64,000 bases of DNA from Motilibacter peucedani (GTDB lineage: Bacteria; Actinomycetota; Actinomycetes; Motilibacterales; Motilibacteraceae): positions 310,001 through 374,000 of the forward strand of contig NZ_RBWV01000013.1 of NCBI RefSeq assembly GCF_003634695.1, given 5' to 3'. This document shows, one piece after another, positions 25,859 to 34,779 of the stretch; position 1 is the stretch's first letter; every line of letters begins with the position of its first letter. A program made the position numbers and the translations under genes. The notes beneath the pieces are model-generated. The model was given only the letters and a program-made list of their open reading frames with translations. It did no database searches and was not told the DNA's origin.

Positions 25859-26818
25859 GGCCGGGGTCGCCTCAACGTCCGGGACCAGGCGGAGGAGGGG
25901 TACGCGGCGGGGGAGGGGGCCGGGGTCGACGTCCTCGCCCTCGACGACCACCAGGCCGGTGTCCGCGGTCCACGCGGAGGCGAGGTCGCCGGGGCGGACG
26001 AAGCGGAACTCGGGGTCGGCGCGCCCCTCGTCCTCCATCGCGGCGAGGTCGGCCGCCGACGGGGCGCGCGCGACCGAGGTCGAGAGCTTGGACGCCGGTG
26101 CGGCGGGCCGCTGCTCCTCGTGCTCGCCGGGGTGCTCGGGAAGCGCGGGCCCGGGCGCGACCCACAGCGTGCGGCCCAGGGTCACCATGGCCGCCAGCAG
26201 CCCGGCGGAGGTCGCGCCCTGGCCGGGCGGCACGGGCACGACCGCGTCCGAGCCCGCGAGCGCCGCGTCCACCGCCGCGCGCTGCCAAGGCCGCATCTCG
26301 GTGAAGCCCAGCATCGCCAGCGCCTCCTCCTCGGGCAGCGCCTCGAGCGCGGGGCGGCGCACCGGCCAGCGGGGGAACGACGGCGAGGGCCACAGGTAGG
26401 GCAGGTCGTCGGGCACGTCGGGGAAGAACGGGCGGTAGAACTCGGGGTCCTTGCGCACCAGCGCCGACTGGTGGCTGATGTGCACGGGGCTGTGCCCGAG
26501 CCAGGGCGGGAGCTGGCCGGTCGCCCGCAGCTGCGACCACTCGGGCACGACGCCGCCGGTAAACTCGAGCAGGGAGGACCGGGTCGCGTCGAGCCGCCCC
26601 CGCCGCTCCCACGCGTCGATGCACGCCAGCCCGTAGCAGACCAGCGCGGGCACGAACCCGCGCCACATCCGGGTCGCCGGGTGGTTCTTCCACGCGTAGG
26701 TCGGCCAGGTCAGCGCCCGCAGGATCTGGAACGTCTCCACGCGCTGCTTGCCGAGCCTCCGGTCGTCCAGGATCCGGGCGCTGTCGACGAAGCCGGGGTA
26801 CGGCACGAAGGTCTGCAC
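25850..26818 (-). CDS. MSMEG_6728-type protein, putative DNA-repair related
   Basis: A 322-residue protein. The N-terminal QTFVPYPGFVDSARILDDRRLGKQRVETFQILRAL, WKNHPATRMWRGF and SHQSALVRKDPEFYRPFFP match an actinobacterial family named after MSMEG_6728, related by annotation to pyrimidine-dimer glycosylases. GTG 26818 is chosen because the family begins at this point; an upstream in-frame ATG (26866) would overlap the malic enzyme start. The conserved part ends near residue 160; the rest is Pro/Ala/Glu-rich and poorly conserved-looking. Its stop codon lies within the dispersed repeat. DNA repair activity is not shown by the sequence. Confidence 0.72.
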   Translation of the reverse strand: MQTFVPYPGFVDSARILDDRRLGKQRVETFQILRALTWPTYAWKNHPATRMWRGFVPALVCYGLACIDAWERRGRLDATRSSLLEFTGGVVPEWSQLRATGQLPPWLGHSPVHISHQSALVRKDPEFYRPFFPDVPDDLPYLWPSPSFPRWPVRRPALEALPEEEALAMLGFTEMRPWQRAAVDAALAGSDAVVPVPPGQGATSAGLLAAMVTLGRTLWVAPGPALPEHPGEHEEQRPAAPASKLSTSVARAPSAADLAAMEDEGRADPEFRFVRPGDLASAWTADTGLVVVEGEDVDPGPLPRRVPLLRLVPDVEATPARR

Positions 26819-26864
26819 ACCGCTTGCCCTACCCAGGCGCACGGAAGTGGCAGCATGCGTCTCC

Positions 26865-28253
26865 ATGACCGTCCTGCCGAGCGTGTCCTACTCGATCACC
26901 GTCCGCCTCGACATCCCGGCGGCCGGCGGCTCGGTGAGCCGGCTGACGGCGGCGGTCGAGCAGGCAGGCGGCATCGTCACCGCCCTGGACGTCACGGCCT
27001 CCGGGCCGCAGCGCGTGCAGATCGACGTGACGATGGCGGCGCGCTCCTCGGAGCACGCGGGCGAGCTGGTGGAGGCGCTGCGTACGCTGCCCGACGTCGC
27101 GATCGGGAAGGTCAGCGACCGTACGTTCCTCCTCCATCTCGGCGGCAAGATCGAGGTCACGAGCAAGGTGCCGATCCGCAACCGCGACGACCTCTCGATG
27201 GTCTACACGCCCGGCGTCGCGCGGGTCTGCCTGGCGATCGCGGCGAACCCCGACGACGCGCGGCGCCTGACCATCAAGCGCAACACCGTGGCGGTCGTGA
27301 CCGACGGCTCAGCAGTGCTCGGGCTGGGCAACCTGGGGCCGCTGCCGGCGATGCCGGTGATGGAGGGCAAGGCCGCGCTGTTCAAGCGGTTCGCCGGCAT
27401 CGACGCGTTCCCGATCTGCCTCGACACCCAGGACGTCGACGAGATCGTCGAGACGGTCGTGCGCATCGCGCCGGTCTTCGCCGGCATCAACCTCGAGGAC
27501 ATCTCCGCACCGCGCTGCTTCGAGGTCGAGGCGCGGCTGCGCGAGCGGCTCGACATCCCCGTCTTCCACGACGACCAGCACGGCACCGCGATCGTCGTGC
27601 TCGCGGCGCTGACCAACGCCCTGCGGGTGGTGGAGAAGGAGCTGTCCGACGTGCGCATCGTCATGGCCGGTGCGGGCGCGGCGGGCACGGCCATCCTCGA
27701 CCTGCTGGTGGCCGCCGGCGCGCGCGACGTCGTGGTCTGCGACGAGCACGGCGCCCTGCACGCCGACCGGCCCGACACCGACGAGCGGCTCTGCGCGATC
27801 GGGCGGCGCACCAACCCGCGTGGCTACTCCGGCGACCTGCACGGCGCCCTGCGCGACGCCGACGTCTTCATCGGCGTCTCCGCGCCGGGCATCATCACCG
27901 GCGCCGACGTCGCGACGATGGCGCCGCGCTCGGTGGTCTTCGCGCTGGCGAACCCCGACCCCGAGATCGACCCGCAGGAGGCGGCCGAGCACGCCGAGGT
28001 CGTGGCGACCGGGCGCAGCGACGCCCCCAACCAGATCAACAACGTCCTCGCCTTCCCCGGCGTCTTCCGCGGGCTGCTGGACGCGCAGTCGCGCGAGGTG
28101 ACGCCCGAGCTGCTGCTCGCCGCTGCCGGCGCCCTCGCCGCGGTCGTCGGTCCCGACGAGCTCAACGCCGCCTACATCGTGCCGAGCGTCTTCCACGCCG
28201 GCGTCGCGGACGCGGTCGCCGCAGCCGTACGCGGTGCAGCGGTGGCCGGGTGA
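26865..28253 (+). CDS. NAD-dependent malic enzyme with N-terminal ACT domain
   Basis: A 462-residue protein. Residues 1-85 form an ACT-like domain (SYSITVRLDIPAAGGSVSRLTAAVEQAGG), a ligand-sensing fold. Then come the malic enzyme motifs: YTPGVARVC, the metal/substrate stretch FHDDQHGTA, the Rossmann VMAGAGAAGTAI, and LANPDPEI near the end. It decarboxylates L-malate to pyruvate and CO2 with reduction of NAD(P). The ACT domain suggests allosteric control by an amino acid or metabolite. It is first of an ATGA/GTGA-coupled run with the VanZ-like and YqgE genes. Confidence 0.92.
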   Translation: MTVLPSVSYSITVRLDIPAAGGSVSRLTAAVEQAGGIVTALDVTASGPQRVQIDVTMAARSSEHAGELVEALRTLPDVAIGKVSDRTFLLHLGGKIEVTSKVPIRNRDDLSMVYTPGVARVCLAIAANPDDARRLTIKRNTVAVVTDGSAVLGLGNLGPLPAMPVMEGKAALFKRFAGIDAFPICLDTQDVDEIVETVVRIAPVFAGINLEDISAPRCFEVEARLRERLDIPVFHDDQHGTAIVVLAALTNALRVVEKELSDVRIVMAGAGAAGTAILDLLVAAGARDVVVCDEHGALHADRPDTDERLCAIGRRTNPRGYSGDLHGALRDADVFIGVSAPGIITGADVATMAPRSVVFALANPDPEIDPQEAAEHAEVVATGRSDAPNQINNVLAFPGVFRGLLDAQSREVTPELLLAAAGALAAVVGPDELNAAYIVPSVFHAGVADAVAAAVRGAAVAG

Positions 28254-28603
28254 CCCGCCACCGCTGGCTGCCCGCCTTCGCGGTCGCCCTCGCCGCCCAG
28301 CTCGTCGCCGTCTACGCGCCGAGCGCGCCGAGCGAGGGCGGCATCCCCTACCTCGACAAGGTCGTGCACGCCACGATCTTCGGGCTGCCGGTGCTCTTCG
28401 GGCTGCTGGCCGGCTGGCCGCGGCGCTGGGTCGTCGGGGTCTTCGTCGTGCACGCCGGGGTCAGCGAGTACCTCCAGTCGGCGGTCCTGCCGCACCGCGA
28501 CGGCAGCTGGCAGGACGCGCTGGCCGACCTGGTCGGCGTCGGCCTCGGGGTGCTCGCCTCCTCGCGGGTGGAGAGCCGCACACGGGGAATCCCTCGGGCA
28601 TGA
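28250..28603 (+). CDS. VanZ-like small membrane protein
   Basis: A 117-residue protein starting at GTG 28250, overlapping the malic enzyme stop (GTGA). It has three to four membrane segments (WLPAFAVALAAQLVAVYA; ATIFGLPVLFGLLAGW; WVVGVFVVHAGVSEYLQ; LADLVGVGLGVLAS). The DKVVHATIFG and SEYLQ/DGSWQDALADLVGVGLG segments are characteristic of VanZ-like proteins. VanZ was named for teicoplanin resistance, but most members have no known role. The tight overlaps with both neighbours suggest an operon, not a shared function. Confidence 0.8.
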   Translation: MTRHRWLPAFAVALAAQLVAVYAPSAPSEGGIPYLDKVVHATIFGLPVLFGLLAGWPRRWVVGVFVVHAGVSEYLQSAVLPHRDGSWQDALADLVGVGLGVLASSRVESRTRGIPRA

Positions 28604-29199
28604 CAGAGCCCGAGCGCCCAGGCACCCCGGTCGAGGAGGAGCTCTCCGGGCGGCTGCTGCTGGCCTCGCCCGCGCTGAGCGACCCGTCCTTCGCCGGGAG
28701 CGTCGTGCTGGTGCTCGACGCCGACGAGTCCGGAGCCCTCGGCGTGGTCGTCAACCGGCCGACCGACATCGAGGTCGCCTCGGTCCTGCCTGCCTGGGCC
28801 TCCGCGGTGGGCGAGCCCGCGACCGTCTTCCGCGGCGGGCCGGTCGCCCCCGAGAACGCGCTCGCCCTCGGCCTGCTGGCGACCGTGCCCTCTCCCGAGG
28901 ACCCCGAGCCGCCCGGGTGGCGCGGCGTGCGGGCCGGGCTCGGGCTGGTCGACCTCGACGTCGCGCCCGAGCTGCTGCTCGGGTCGCTGGCGGCGCTGCG
29001 GGTGTTCGCCGGCTACGCGGGCTGGGGGCCCGGCCAGCTCGAGGGCGAGCTCGCCCTCGACGCGTGGATCGTCATCGACGCGCTGCCGGGCGACCCGTTC
29101 TCGCCCCACCCCGAGCAGCTCTGGCGCTCGGTCCTGCGCCGGCAGCCCGGGCGGACCTCGCTGCTCTCGACCTGGGTGGCCGACCCGACCCTGAACTGA
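28600..29199 (+). CDS. YqgE/AlgH family protein (DUF179)
   Basis: A 199-residue soluble protein. ATG 28600 overlaps the preceding stop (ATGA). Family motifs are LLLASPALSDPSFAGSVVLVLD, GALGVVVNRPT, FRGGPV and FAGYAGWGPGQLEGEL. The family is widespread, structurally known and functionally unresolved; older annotation as a transcription regulator is not supported by a DNA-binding motif here. It ends the malic enzyme operon and is followed 62 bases later by the DUF3039 gene. Confidence 0.9.
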   Translation: MTEPERPGTPVEEELSGRLLLASPALSDPSFAGSVVLVLDADESGALGVVVNRPTDIEVASVLPAWASAVGEPATVFRGGPVAPENALALGLLATVPSPEDPEPPGWRGVRAGLGLVDLDVAPELLLGSLAALRVFAGYAGWGPGQLEGELALDAWIVIDALPGDPFSPHPEQLWRSVLRRQPGRTSLLSTWVADPTLN

Positions 29200-29261
29200 G
29201 CCGAGCCGGCGCTCGACCGAGCCGTCGGCAGGGAGGCCCGCCGCAGCGTACGATCCGTGGC

Positions 29262-29546
29262 ATGAGCGTCCCTGGTCTTGACGAGCCCGGAGTCGGCGGC
29301 ATCGGCACGCTGGTCGAGCAGGAGCCCGACACCGTCAGGGTGCCGACCGACGACGGCGACCACGAGCGCTTCGCGCACTACGCGCCCAAGGACAAGATCG
29401 TCGAGGCCATGGTCACGGGCACGCCGATCCGCGCCCTGTGCGGCAAGGTGTGGGTGCCCAGCCGCGACCCGCAGAGGTACCCCGTGTGCCCCACCTGCAA
29501 GGAGATCTACGACGGTCTCCCGCCCGGCGGCGACGGCAAGGAGTAG
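29262..29546 (+). CDS. DUF3039 small zinc-binding-like protein
   Basis: A 94-residue protein starting at ATG 29262. Its C-terminal half has ALCGKVWVPSRDPQRYPVCPTCKEIYDGL, with Cys positions (C, CxxC) suggestive of a metal ribbon, and HERFAHYAPKDKIVEAMVTG before it. This is the actinobacterial DUF3039 family, which is often encoded near YqgE genes; no function is known. It converges on a secreted-protein gene with a 9-base gap. Confidence 0.85.
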   Translation: MSVPGLDEPGVGGIGTLVEQEPDTVRVPTDDGDHERFAHYAPKDKIVEAMVTGTPIRALCGKVWVPSRDPQRYPVCPTCKEIYDGLPPGGDGKE

Positions 29547-29555
29547 CCCCGGCGG

Positions 29556-30044
29556 TCAGGCCAGCTTGATGGTCGACATCCGGTTGTAGCTCGCGCCCTC
29601 GACGACCTCGCCCCTGCCGGCGTAGAGGCAGAACTGCACGTAGGCCTCGCCCGCCTGCAGCGCGTCCTTGTCGGTGTGACGCAGGACGGTCGTGGTGAGG
29701 AACTTCCACTTGCCGTCGCAGGTGAGCACCGGCTCGGTGCCGGCGACGTTGGTGTCGTAGTAGGCCTTGGCGATCGCGCTGCTGCCCTCCTGCGTGAGGT
29801 CGCCGGGCCCCTGCTTGACCGACACCCACACGTGGGTCATCTCGGTGCCGGGCGAGCAGCGGTACTTCGCGCGGACCTCGGCGGAGTCGCCGTGGGCGAA
29901 GACGTTGCCCTTGGTGTAGCTGACCTCGGGCGCCTTCCACGGCTTCACCGAGGCGGCCGACGCGCTGGTGGCGCCGGCGAGCTGGGCGCCGAGCAGGGTG
30001 GCGGCGCCGAGAGCGAGCAGGGTACGGGTGCGGGGAGTCGTCAT
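29556..30044 (-). CDS. Secreted protein of unknown function
   Basis: A 162-residue protein starting at ATG 30044. A clear signal peptide (RTRTLLALGAATLLGAQLAGATSASA) precedes a roughly 130-residue beta-rich domain with three cysteines (RCSPG, LTCDGKW, QFCLYAG) and no known catalytic motif. I do not recognise the family. It lies alone between DUF3039 (convergent) and a small membrane protein gene on the same strand 99 bases upstream. Confidence 0.7.
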   Translation of the reverse strand: MTTPRTRTLLALGAATLLGAQLAGATSASAASVKPWKAPEVSYTKGNVFAHGDSAEVRAKYRCSPGTEMTHVWVSVKQGPGDLTQEGSSAIAKAYYDTNVAGTEPVLTCDGKWKFLTTTVLRHTDKDALQAGEAYVQFCLYAGRGEVVEGASYNRMSTIKLA

Positions 30045-30143
30045 GACCAGGAACCTAGGCACGCGGCGAGCTCCGGTCAGGCGTGCTGGCAGCCGGGTGC
30101 GCGGTGGTGCCAGCACCCTTGCGACGTCCCTCGCCGCGCAGGC

Positions 30144-30440
30144 TCAGAACGACGACGCGCGGTGCAGCCGCTCGGCCTGGATCTCGCCGCCGAGCGCGAT
30201 GCCGAACAGCACGGCGATGCCGCCGGCCACCATCGTGCGCGACACCGAGCCGGGGTAGACCGCGTAGGCCGTGGCGAACGCGGCCGTGGTCACGACGACC
30301 TGGACGCTGGAGTTGATGCGGGAGCGGTCGGCCGTGATGTCGCCAGCCCGCCGGTCGACCCAGGCGATGAGCGGCGCGCTGAGGGCGGTGACGGCGGCCA
30401 GGATCCCGAAGATCGCGGCAGCGGTGAGGGCGAGGTGCAC
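30144..30440 (-). CDS. Small integral membrane protein
   Basis: A 98-residue protein starting at GTG 30440, preceded by an AAGGGA ribosome-binding site. It has three hydrophobic segments: LALTAAAIFGILAAVTALSA, VQVVVTTAAFATAYAVYPG and TMVAGGIAVLFGIALGG. Between the first two is a charged WVDRRAGDITADRSRINSS loop. No family is recognised. It is divergent from the PQ-loop gene across 111 bases. Confidence 0.65.
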   Translation of the reverse strand: MHLALTAAAIFGILAAVTALSAPLIAWVDRRAGDITADRSRINSSVQVVVTTAAFATAYAVYPGSVSRTMVAGGIAVLFGIALGGEIQAERLHRASSF

Positions 30441-30551
30441 GGGGCTGTCCCTTCGCGTCGGAGCGGGGCTCCCGGCCCGCCGGGCCGGAGACCAGTCGAG
30501 TCTGCGTCAGAGGGGTGTCGGCGCGCACGGCCTTCGACTGAACTGTGACCT

Positions 30552-31523
30552 ATGTCTGCCCTCGGGCGCCTGCGTGCGCCGGCCCTGCGGCCGATCGGGG
30601 AGCACGTGCCTGCTCTCGCTCCCGCCCTGCTCACCGTCGGCGTCTCGATCAACCTGACCGCCCAGGTGCCGCAGGTGCTGCGGACCGTGGTGCGCGGCCA
30701 GACCGGCGGGCTGTCCGCGGTGGGCATCCGCGCCGGGGCCAGTGCCAACGCCCTCTGGCTCTGCTACGGCGTCGCGGCCCACGACCTCGCCCAGCTGCTG
30801 TGCAACGTGGTCACCACGACCTTCGCCACCTCGACGGTGCTGGCGCACCGGGCGCGCGCCCAGCACCGCCCGCCCCGTCGCCTCGACGTCGCGGCGCTCG
30901 TGCTCGTGGCCCTGTGGGTCTGCGCCGCGGCCCTCGGCCGCGCCGACCTGCTCGCGGCGACCGGCGCCGCCTACGGCCTGGTGATCGGGCTTCCGCAGCT
31001 GCTGCGCCTGGTGCGTACGCCGTCGGCGGGCGGAGTCGCCCGCGGCACCTACGCCATGGGGCTGGCGGGCGGCACCGTCTGGTCGGTCTACTGGGCGCTC
31101 TCGGGCCAGCCGCTGGTCGCCGCGTCGGCCGCCTACTGCGGCGCCCTGGCGCTCACCGGGCTCACGCTGCTGACCGTCCGCGCCCGCCGCGACGCGCCCG
31201 CCGCCACGGGGCGTCGGCGCGTCGAGCACCCGACTCGGGTTAGCCTCGACCCCGCATATGAGCACCACCGCCGCATCCTCGCTGCCCCCCGCCTACCCCG
31301 GCCGGGCTCCGTGGGGAACCGCCACGAAGCTGCGCGCGTGGCAGCAGGCGGCGCTCGACGCGTACCACTCCCGCGACCCCCGCGACTTCCTCGCCGTCGC
31401 GACGCCTGGCGCCGGCAAGACCACGTTCGCCCTGCGGCTGGCCACGGACCTTCTGCAGCGGGGGGTCATCCGCGCCGTGACGGTCGTGGCGCCGACCGAG
31501 CACCTGAAGCGGCAGTGGGCTGA
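30552..31523 (+). CDS. PQ-loop (SWEET-like) membrane protein; frame runs on into the helicase gene
   Basis: The first about 225 residues are a convincing seven-helix PQ-loop protein: INLTAQVPQVLRTV begins the first triple-helix bundle and LVIGLPQLLRLVRT the second, each with the Pro-Gln pair. Such proteins move sugars or amino acids across membranes. The frame then continues without a stop through about 100 basic, low-complexity residues to TGA 31521-31523, overlapping the helicase gene (start 31258) by 266 bases in another frame. The true end of the functional protein is probably near base 31200, so either the long overlap is real or a stop has been lost by mutation or sequencing error. Confidence 0.7.
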   Translation: MSALGRLRAPALRPIGEHVPALAPALLTVGVSINLTAQVPQVLRTVVRGQTGGLSAVGIRAGASANALWLCYGVAAHDLAQLLCNVVTTTFATSTVLAHRARAQHRPPRRLDVAALVLVALWVCAAALGRADLLAATGAAYGLVIGLPQLLRLVRTPSAGGVARGTYAMGLAGGTVWSVYWALSGQPLVAASAAYCGALALTGLTLLTVRARRDAPAATGRRRVEHPTRVSLDPAYEHHRRILAAPRLPRPGSVGNRHEAARVAAGGARRVPLPRPPRLPRRRDAWRRQDHVRPAAGHGPSAAGGHPRRDGRGADRAPEAAVG

Positions 31524-33030
31524 GGCGGCCCACCGGGTCGGCATCGAGCTCGACCCCGAGTTCAAGAACTCGCAGGGCGCCCACGCCGCCGGGCTGACCG
31601 GCGTCGCGGTCACCTACGCCCAGGTGGCGATGGCCCCGATGCTCCACCGGGCCCGCACCGAGGCCCGGCCGACGCTCGTGATCCTCGACGAGGTCCACCA
31701 CGGCGGCGACGCGCTGAGCTGGGGCGACGCGGTCCGCGAGGCGTTCGAGCCGGCCCGGCGCCGGCTGGCGCTGACCGGCACTCCCTTCCGCAGCGACACG
31801 GCGGCCATCCCGTTCGTGACCTACGAGCGCGACGCCGCGGGCGTGCGCCGCTCGGTCGCCGACTACTCCTACGGCTACGGCGAGGCGCTGCGCGACGGCG
31901 TCGTGCGTCCGGTGATCTTCCTCGCCTACGGCGGCTCGATGCGCTGGCGCACCTCCGCCGGCGACGAGGTCGCCGCGACGCTGGGCGCCGACCCGCTCAC
32001 CAAGGACCTCACCTCGCAGGCGTGGCGCACTGCGCTCGACCCCTACGGCAACTGGGTGCCGCAGGTGCTCACCGCTGCCGACCGCCGACTGAGCGAGGTA
32101 CGCCGCCACGTCCCCGACGCCGCCGGCCTCGTCATCGCCACCGACCACAGCACGGCACGGGCCTACGCGGCCCGGCTGCGCGCGATCAGCGGCGAGCCGG
32201 CGACCGTCGTGCTGTCCGACGACCCCACCGCCTCGAAGCGGATCGCCGAGTTCGCGGCCGGCACCACCCGCTGGATGGTCGCGGTGCGCATGGTCAGCGA
32301 GGGCGTCGACGTCCCGCGGCTGGCGGTCGGCGTCTACGCCACCAGCACGAGCACGCCGCTCTTCTTCGCCCAGGCGGTCGGCCGGTTCGTCCGCGCCCGG
32401 CGCCGGGGCGAGATGGCCAGCGTCTTCCTGCCCACCGTTCCCATCCTGCTCGAGCACGCGGGCGCCATGGAGCTGGAGCGCGACCACGCGCTGGACAGGC
32501 CGGTCAAGGAGGACGACTTCGACCCCGAGGCCGGCCTGCTGGCCGAGGCCAACCGGCAGCGCGACGCGCCCGACGGTGGCGTCGACGCCCTGCCCTTCGA
32601 GGCGCTCGAGGCCGAGGCGACCTTCGACCGGGTGCTCTTCGACGGCGGCGAGTTCGGCATGCAGGCCGAGGTCGGCTCCGAGGAGGAGGAGGACTACCTC
32701 GGGCTGCCCGGGCTCCTCGAGCCGGACCAGGTCTCCGTCCTGCTCCAGCAGCGGCAGGCCAAGCAGATCGCCCGGGGCAGGAAGGCGCCCGAGCCCGAGC
32801 CCGCCGCGGCGAGCCCCATCGCCGCCGACGCCCTGGCCGGGCTGCGCAAGGAGCTCAACGCGCTCGTGGCCGCCTGGCACCACCGCACGGGCCAGCCCCA
32901 CGGGGTCATCCACGGCGAGCTGCGCCGCACCTGCGGAGGGCCGCCGAGCTCCACGGCCTCGGCCGAGCACGTGCAGAAGCGGATCGACCGCATCCGCGAT
33001 TGGCACGCGAAGGGCCGCACGCTCGCCTGA
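31258..33030 (+). CDS. DEAD/DEAH-type superfamily 2 helicase
   Basis: A 590-residue protein. ATG 31258 is supported because the following AYPGRAPWGTATKLRAWQQAALDAY leads straight into the helicase core. Motif I is ATPGAGKTT (near residue 47), motif II DEVHH at 144, motif III LTGTPFRS, and motif VI QAVGRFVRARRRGE. The C-terminal 150 residues are acidic then Gln/Arg-rich and end in a small helical domain. Such stand-alone helicases act on DNA or RNA in repair or processing. No nuclease or methylase partner lies next to it. Its 5' part overlaps the PQ-loop frame. Confidence 0.88.
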   Translation: MSTTAASSLPPAYPGRAPWGTATKLRAWQQAALDAYHSRDPRDFLAVATPGAGKTTFALRLATDLLQRGVIRAVTVVAPTEHLKRQWAEAAHRVGIELDPEFKNSQGAHAAGLTGVAVTYAQVAMAPMLHRARTEARPTLVILDEVHHGGDALSWGDAVREAFEPARRRLALTGTPFRSDTAAIPFVTYERDAAGVRRSVADYSYGYGEALRDGVVRPVIFLAYGGSMRWRTSAGDEVAATLGADPLTKDLTSQAWRTALDPYGNWVPQVLTAADRRLSEVRRHVPDAAGLVIATDHSTARAYAARLRAISGEPATVVLSDDPTASKRIAEFAAGTTRWMVAVRMVSEGVDVPRLAVGVYATSTSTPLFFAQAVGRFVRARRRGEMASVFLPTVPILLEHAGAMELERDHALDRPVKEDDFDPEAGLLAEANRQRDAPDGGVDALPFEALEAEATFDRVLFDGGEFGMQAEVGSEEEEDYLGLPGLLEPDQVSVLLQQRQAKQIARGRKAPEPEPAAASPIAADALAGLRKELNALVAAWHHRTGQPHGVIHGELRRTCGGPPSSTASAEHVQKRIDRIRDWHAKGRTLA

Positions 33031-33123
33031 CGGCGGCTGCCCGCGAGTGCCCTGCGACGCAGGTGGCTCCGCTTCTGCCACTCTGTCAGTCGCTCCTGTA
33101 GGGAAACGAGAGGTGTCCTGACG

Positions 33124-33744
33124 ATGGCGTTCCGACTGCGGCCGCAAGAACCGGAGTTCTACGACCTGTTCGCGTCGGCCGGCGAGAACATCGTCGCGGG
33201 CGCCCGCCTGGTCGTCGAGCTCGTCGCGGCGTCCCCGGACCAGCGGCTGCGCGTCACCGAGCAGCTGCGCGAGGTCGAGCACGCCGGCGACGACATCACC
33301 CACACGATCCTGCGCAAGGTCAACACGACGTTCGTGACGCCGTTCGACCGCGAGGACATCTACCGGCTCGCCAGCCGCCTCGACGACGTGCTCGACCTGA
33401 TGGAGGAGGCCGGCGACCGGGTCGTCCTCTACGGCGTCGACGGTCTCCCGGCCAAGGCCGCCTCGGTCGCCGACGTCCTGCTGCGCGGCAGCGAGCTGAC
33501 CTCGCAGGCCATGCCCCGCCTGCGCACGATGAAGGGGCTGGAGGACTACTGGATCGAGGTCAACCGGCTCGAGAACGAGGCCGACCAGCTCTACCGCGAG
33601 ATGATCGGCGACCTCTTCCGCGGCGGCTACGACGCGCTGCACGTGCTCAAGGTCAAGGAGGTCCTCGACATCCTCGAAGGGGCCGCCGACGCCCTCGAGC
33701 ACGTCGCCGACGCGGTGCAGACGATCGTCGCCAAGGAGAGCTGA
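33124..33744 (+). CDS. DUF47 family protein (PhoU-like phosphate-transport regulator)
   Basis: A 206-residue helical protein. ATG 33124 follows GAGGTG. FYDLFASAGENIVAGARL and THTILRKVNTTFVTPFDREDIYRLASRLDDVLDLMEEA are typical of DUF47, a PhoU-like fold. Genes of this family usually precede pit phosphate transporters and are thought to modulate them. The pit gene starts 6 bases downstream, exactly that arrangement. The 93 bases before it (33031-33123) hold the likely promoter. Confidence 0.92.
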   Translation: MAFRLRPQEPEFYDLFASAGENIVAGARLVVELVAASPDQRLRVTEQLREVEHAGDDITHTILRKVNTTFVTPFDREDIYRLASRLDDVLDLMEEAGDRVVLYGVDGLPAKAASVADVLLRGSELTSQAMPRLRTMKGLEDYWIEVNRLENEADQLYREMIGDLFRGGYDALHVLKVKEVLDILEGAADALEHVADAVQTIVAKES

Positions 33745-33750
33745 CCGCTC

Positions 33751-34737
33751 GTGGAGACGCTCGGCCTCGTGCTGTTCATCGTCGTCGCACTGGCCTTCGA
33801 CTACACCAACGGCTTCCACGACGCGGCCAACGCGATCGCGACGACCGTGTCGACGCGGGCGCTGCGACCGCGTACGGCCCTGGCGCTCGCGGCCGTCATG
33901 AACCTCGTCGGCGCGCACATCTCCACCGCGGTCGCCAACACCGTCGGCGGCGTCATCGACCCGCCCGACGGGACGGCGGGCCTGACCGTCGTGGCAGCCG
34001 CGGTGCTCGGCGCGATGTCGTGGAACCTGGTCACCTGGTGGTTCGGCATCCCGTCGTCGTCCTCGCACGCGCTGATCGGCGGGCTGGTGGGGGCGGCGCT
34101 GGCGGCCGGCGCCTCGGTGCACTGGCACGCCGTGCGCGAGAAGGTGCTCGTGCCCATGGTGGTCTCGCCCGTGGTCGGCCTGGTGCTGGGCTTCCTGTTC
34201 ATGCTGGCGATCATGTGGGCGTTCCGGCGGGCCAACCCGCACCGCGCCAAGCACTGGTTCCGCTACGGCCAGATCGTCGCCGCCGGCGCCATGTCGCTCG
34301 GCCACGGCCTGCAGGACGCGCAGAAGACCATGGGCGTCATCACGCTCGCGCTGCTCACCACCGGGCACCTCTCGAGCTTCGAGGTGCCGTTCTGGGTGGT
34401 GTTCGCCTGCGCCCTCTCGCTCAGCCTGGGGACCTACGCGGGCGGCTACCGGATCATCCGCACGCTCGGTCGCAAGGTCTTCAAGGTCGACAACACCTCG
34501 GGCTTCGCCGCCCAGACCGTCGCCTCGGCCGTGCTCTACGGCGCGTCGCACTGGGGCCTGCCGGTCTCGACCACCCACGTGACGACCAGCTCGCTGATGG
34601 GCGTCGGCGCCACGCGCAGCCTGTCGGCGGTGCGCTGGAACATCGCAGGAGGCATCCTCGTGGCCTGGGTCGTGACCCTTCCGGCGGCGGGGCTCGTCGG
34701 TGCCCTCGCCTACGGTGTCCTGCACGTGGTCGTCTAG
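33751..34737 (+). CDS. pit: Low-affinity inorganic phosphate transporter, PiT family
   Basis: A 328-residue membrane protein with about nine to ten helices, starting at GTG 33751. The duplicated PiT signature is visible: FDYTNGFHDAANAIATTVSTRALRPRTAL near the N-terminus and MSLGHGLQDAQKTMGVI in the second half, plus GIPSSSSHALIGGLVGA and GLPVSTTHVTTSSLMGVG. It takes up phosphate (as metal phosphate) with protons or sodium. It is translationally close to the DUF47 gene, forming the usual two-gene uptake unit. Confidence 0.93.
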   Translation: METLGLVLFIVVALAFDYTNGFHDAANAIATTVSTRALRPRTALALAAVMNLVGAHISTAVANTVGGVIDPPDGTAGLTVVAAAVLGAMSWNLVTWWFGIPSSSSHALIGGLVGAALAAGASVHWHAVREKVLVPMVVSPVVGLVLGFLFMLAIMWAFRRANPHRAKHWFRYGQIVAAGAMSLGHGLQDAQKTMGVITLALLTTGHLSSFEVPFWVVFACALSLSLGTYAGGYRIIRTLGRKVFKVDNTSGFAAQTVASAVLYGASHWGLPVSTTHVTTSSLMGVGATRSLSAVRWNIAGGILVAWVVTLPAAGLVGALAYGVLHVVV

Positions 34738-34779
34738 CGCCGGTGGTCCAGCCCGCACCCGGCGGAGGAGGGTGCCCGA

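Noticed and set aside
31258-33030. Helicase as part of an anti-phage system
   Set aside because: No nuclease, methylase or other defence gene is next to it, and its neighbours are housekeeping transport genes.
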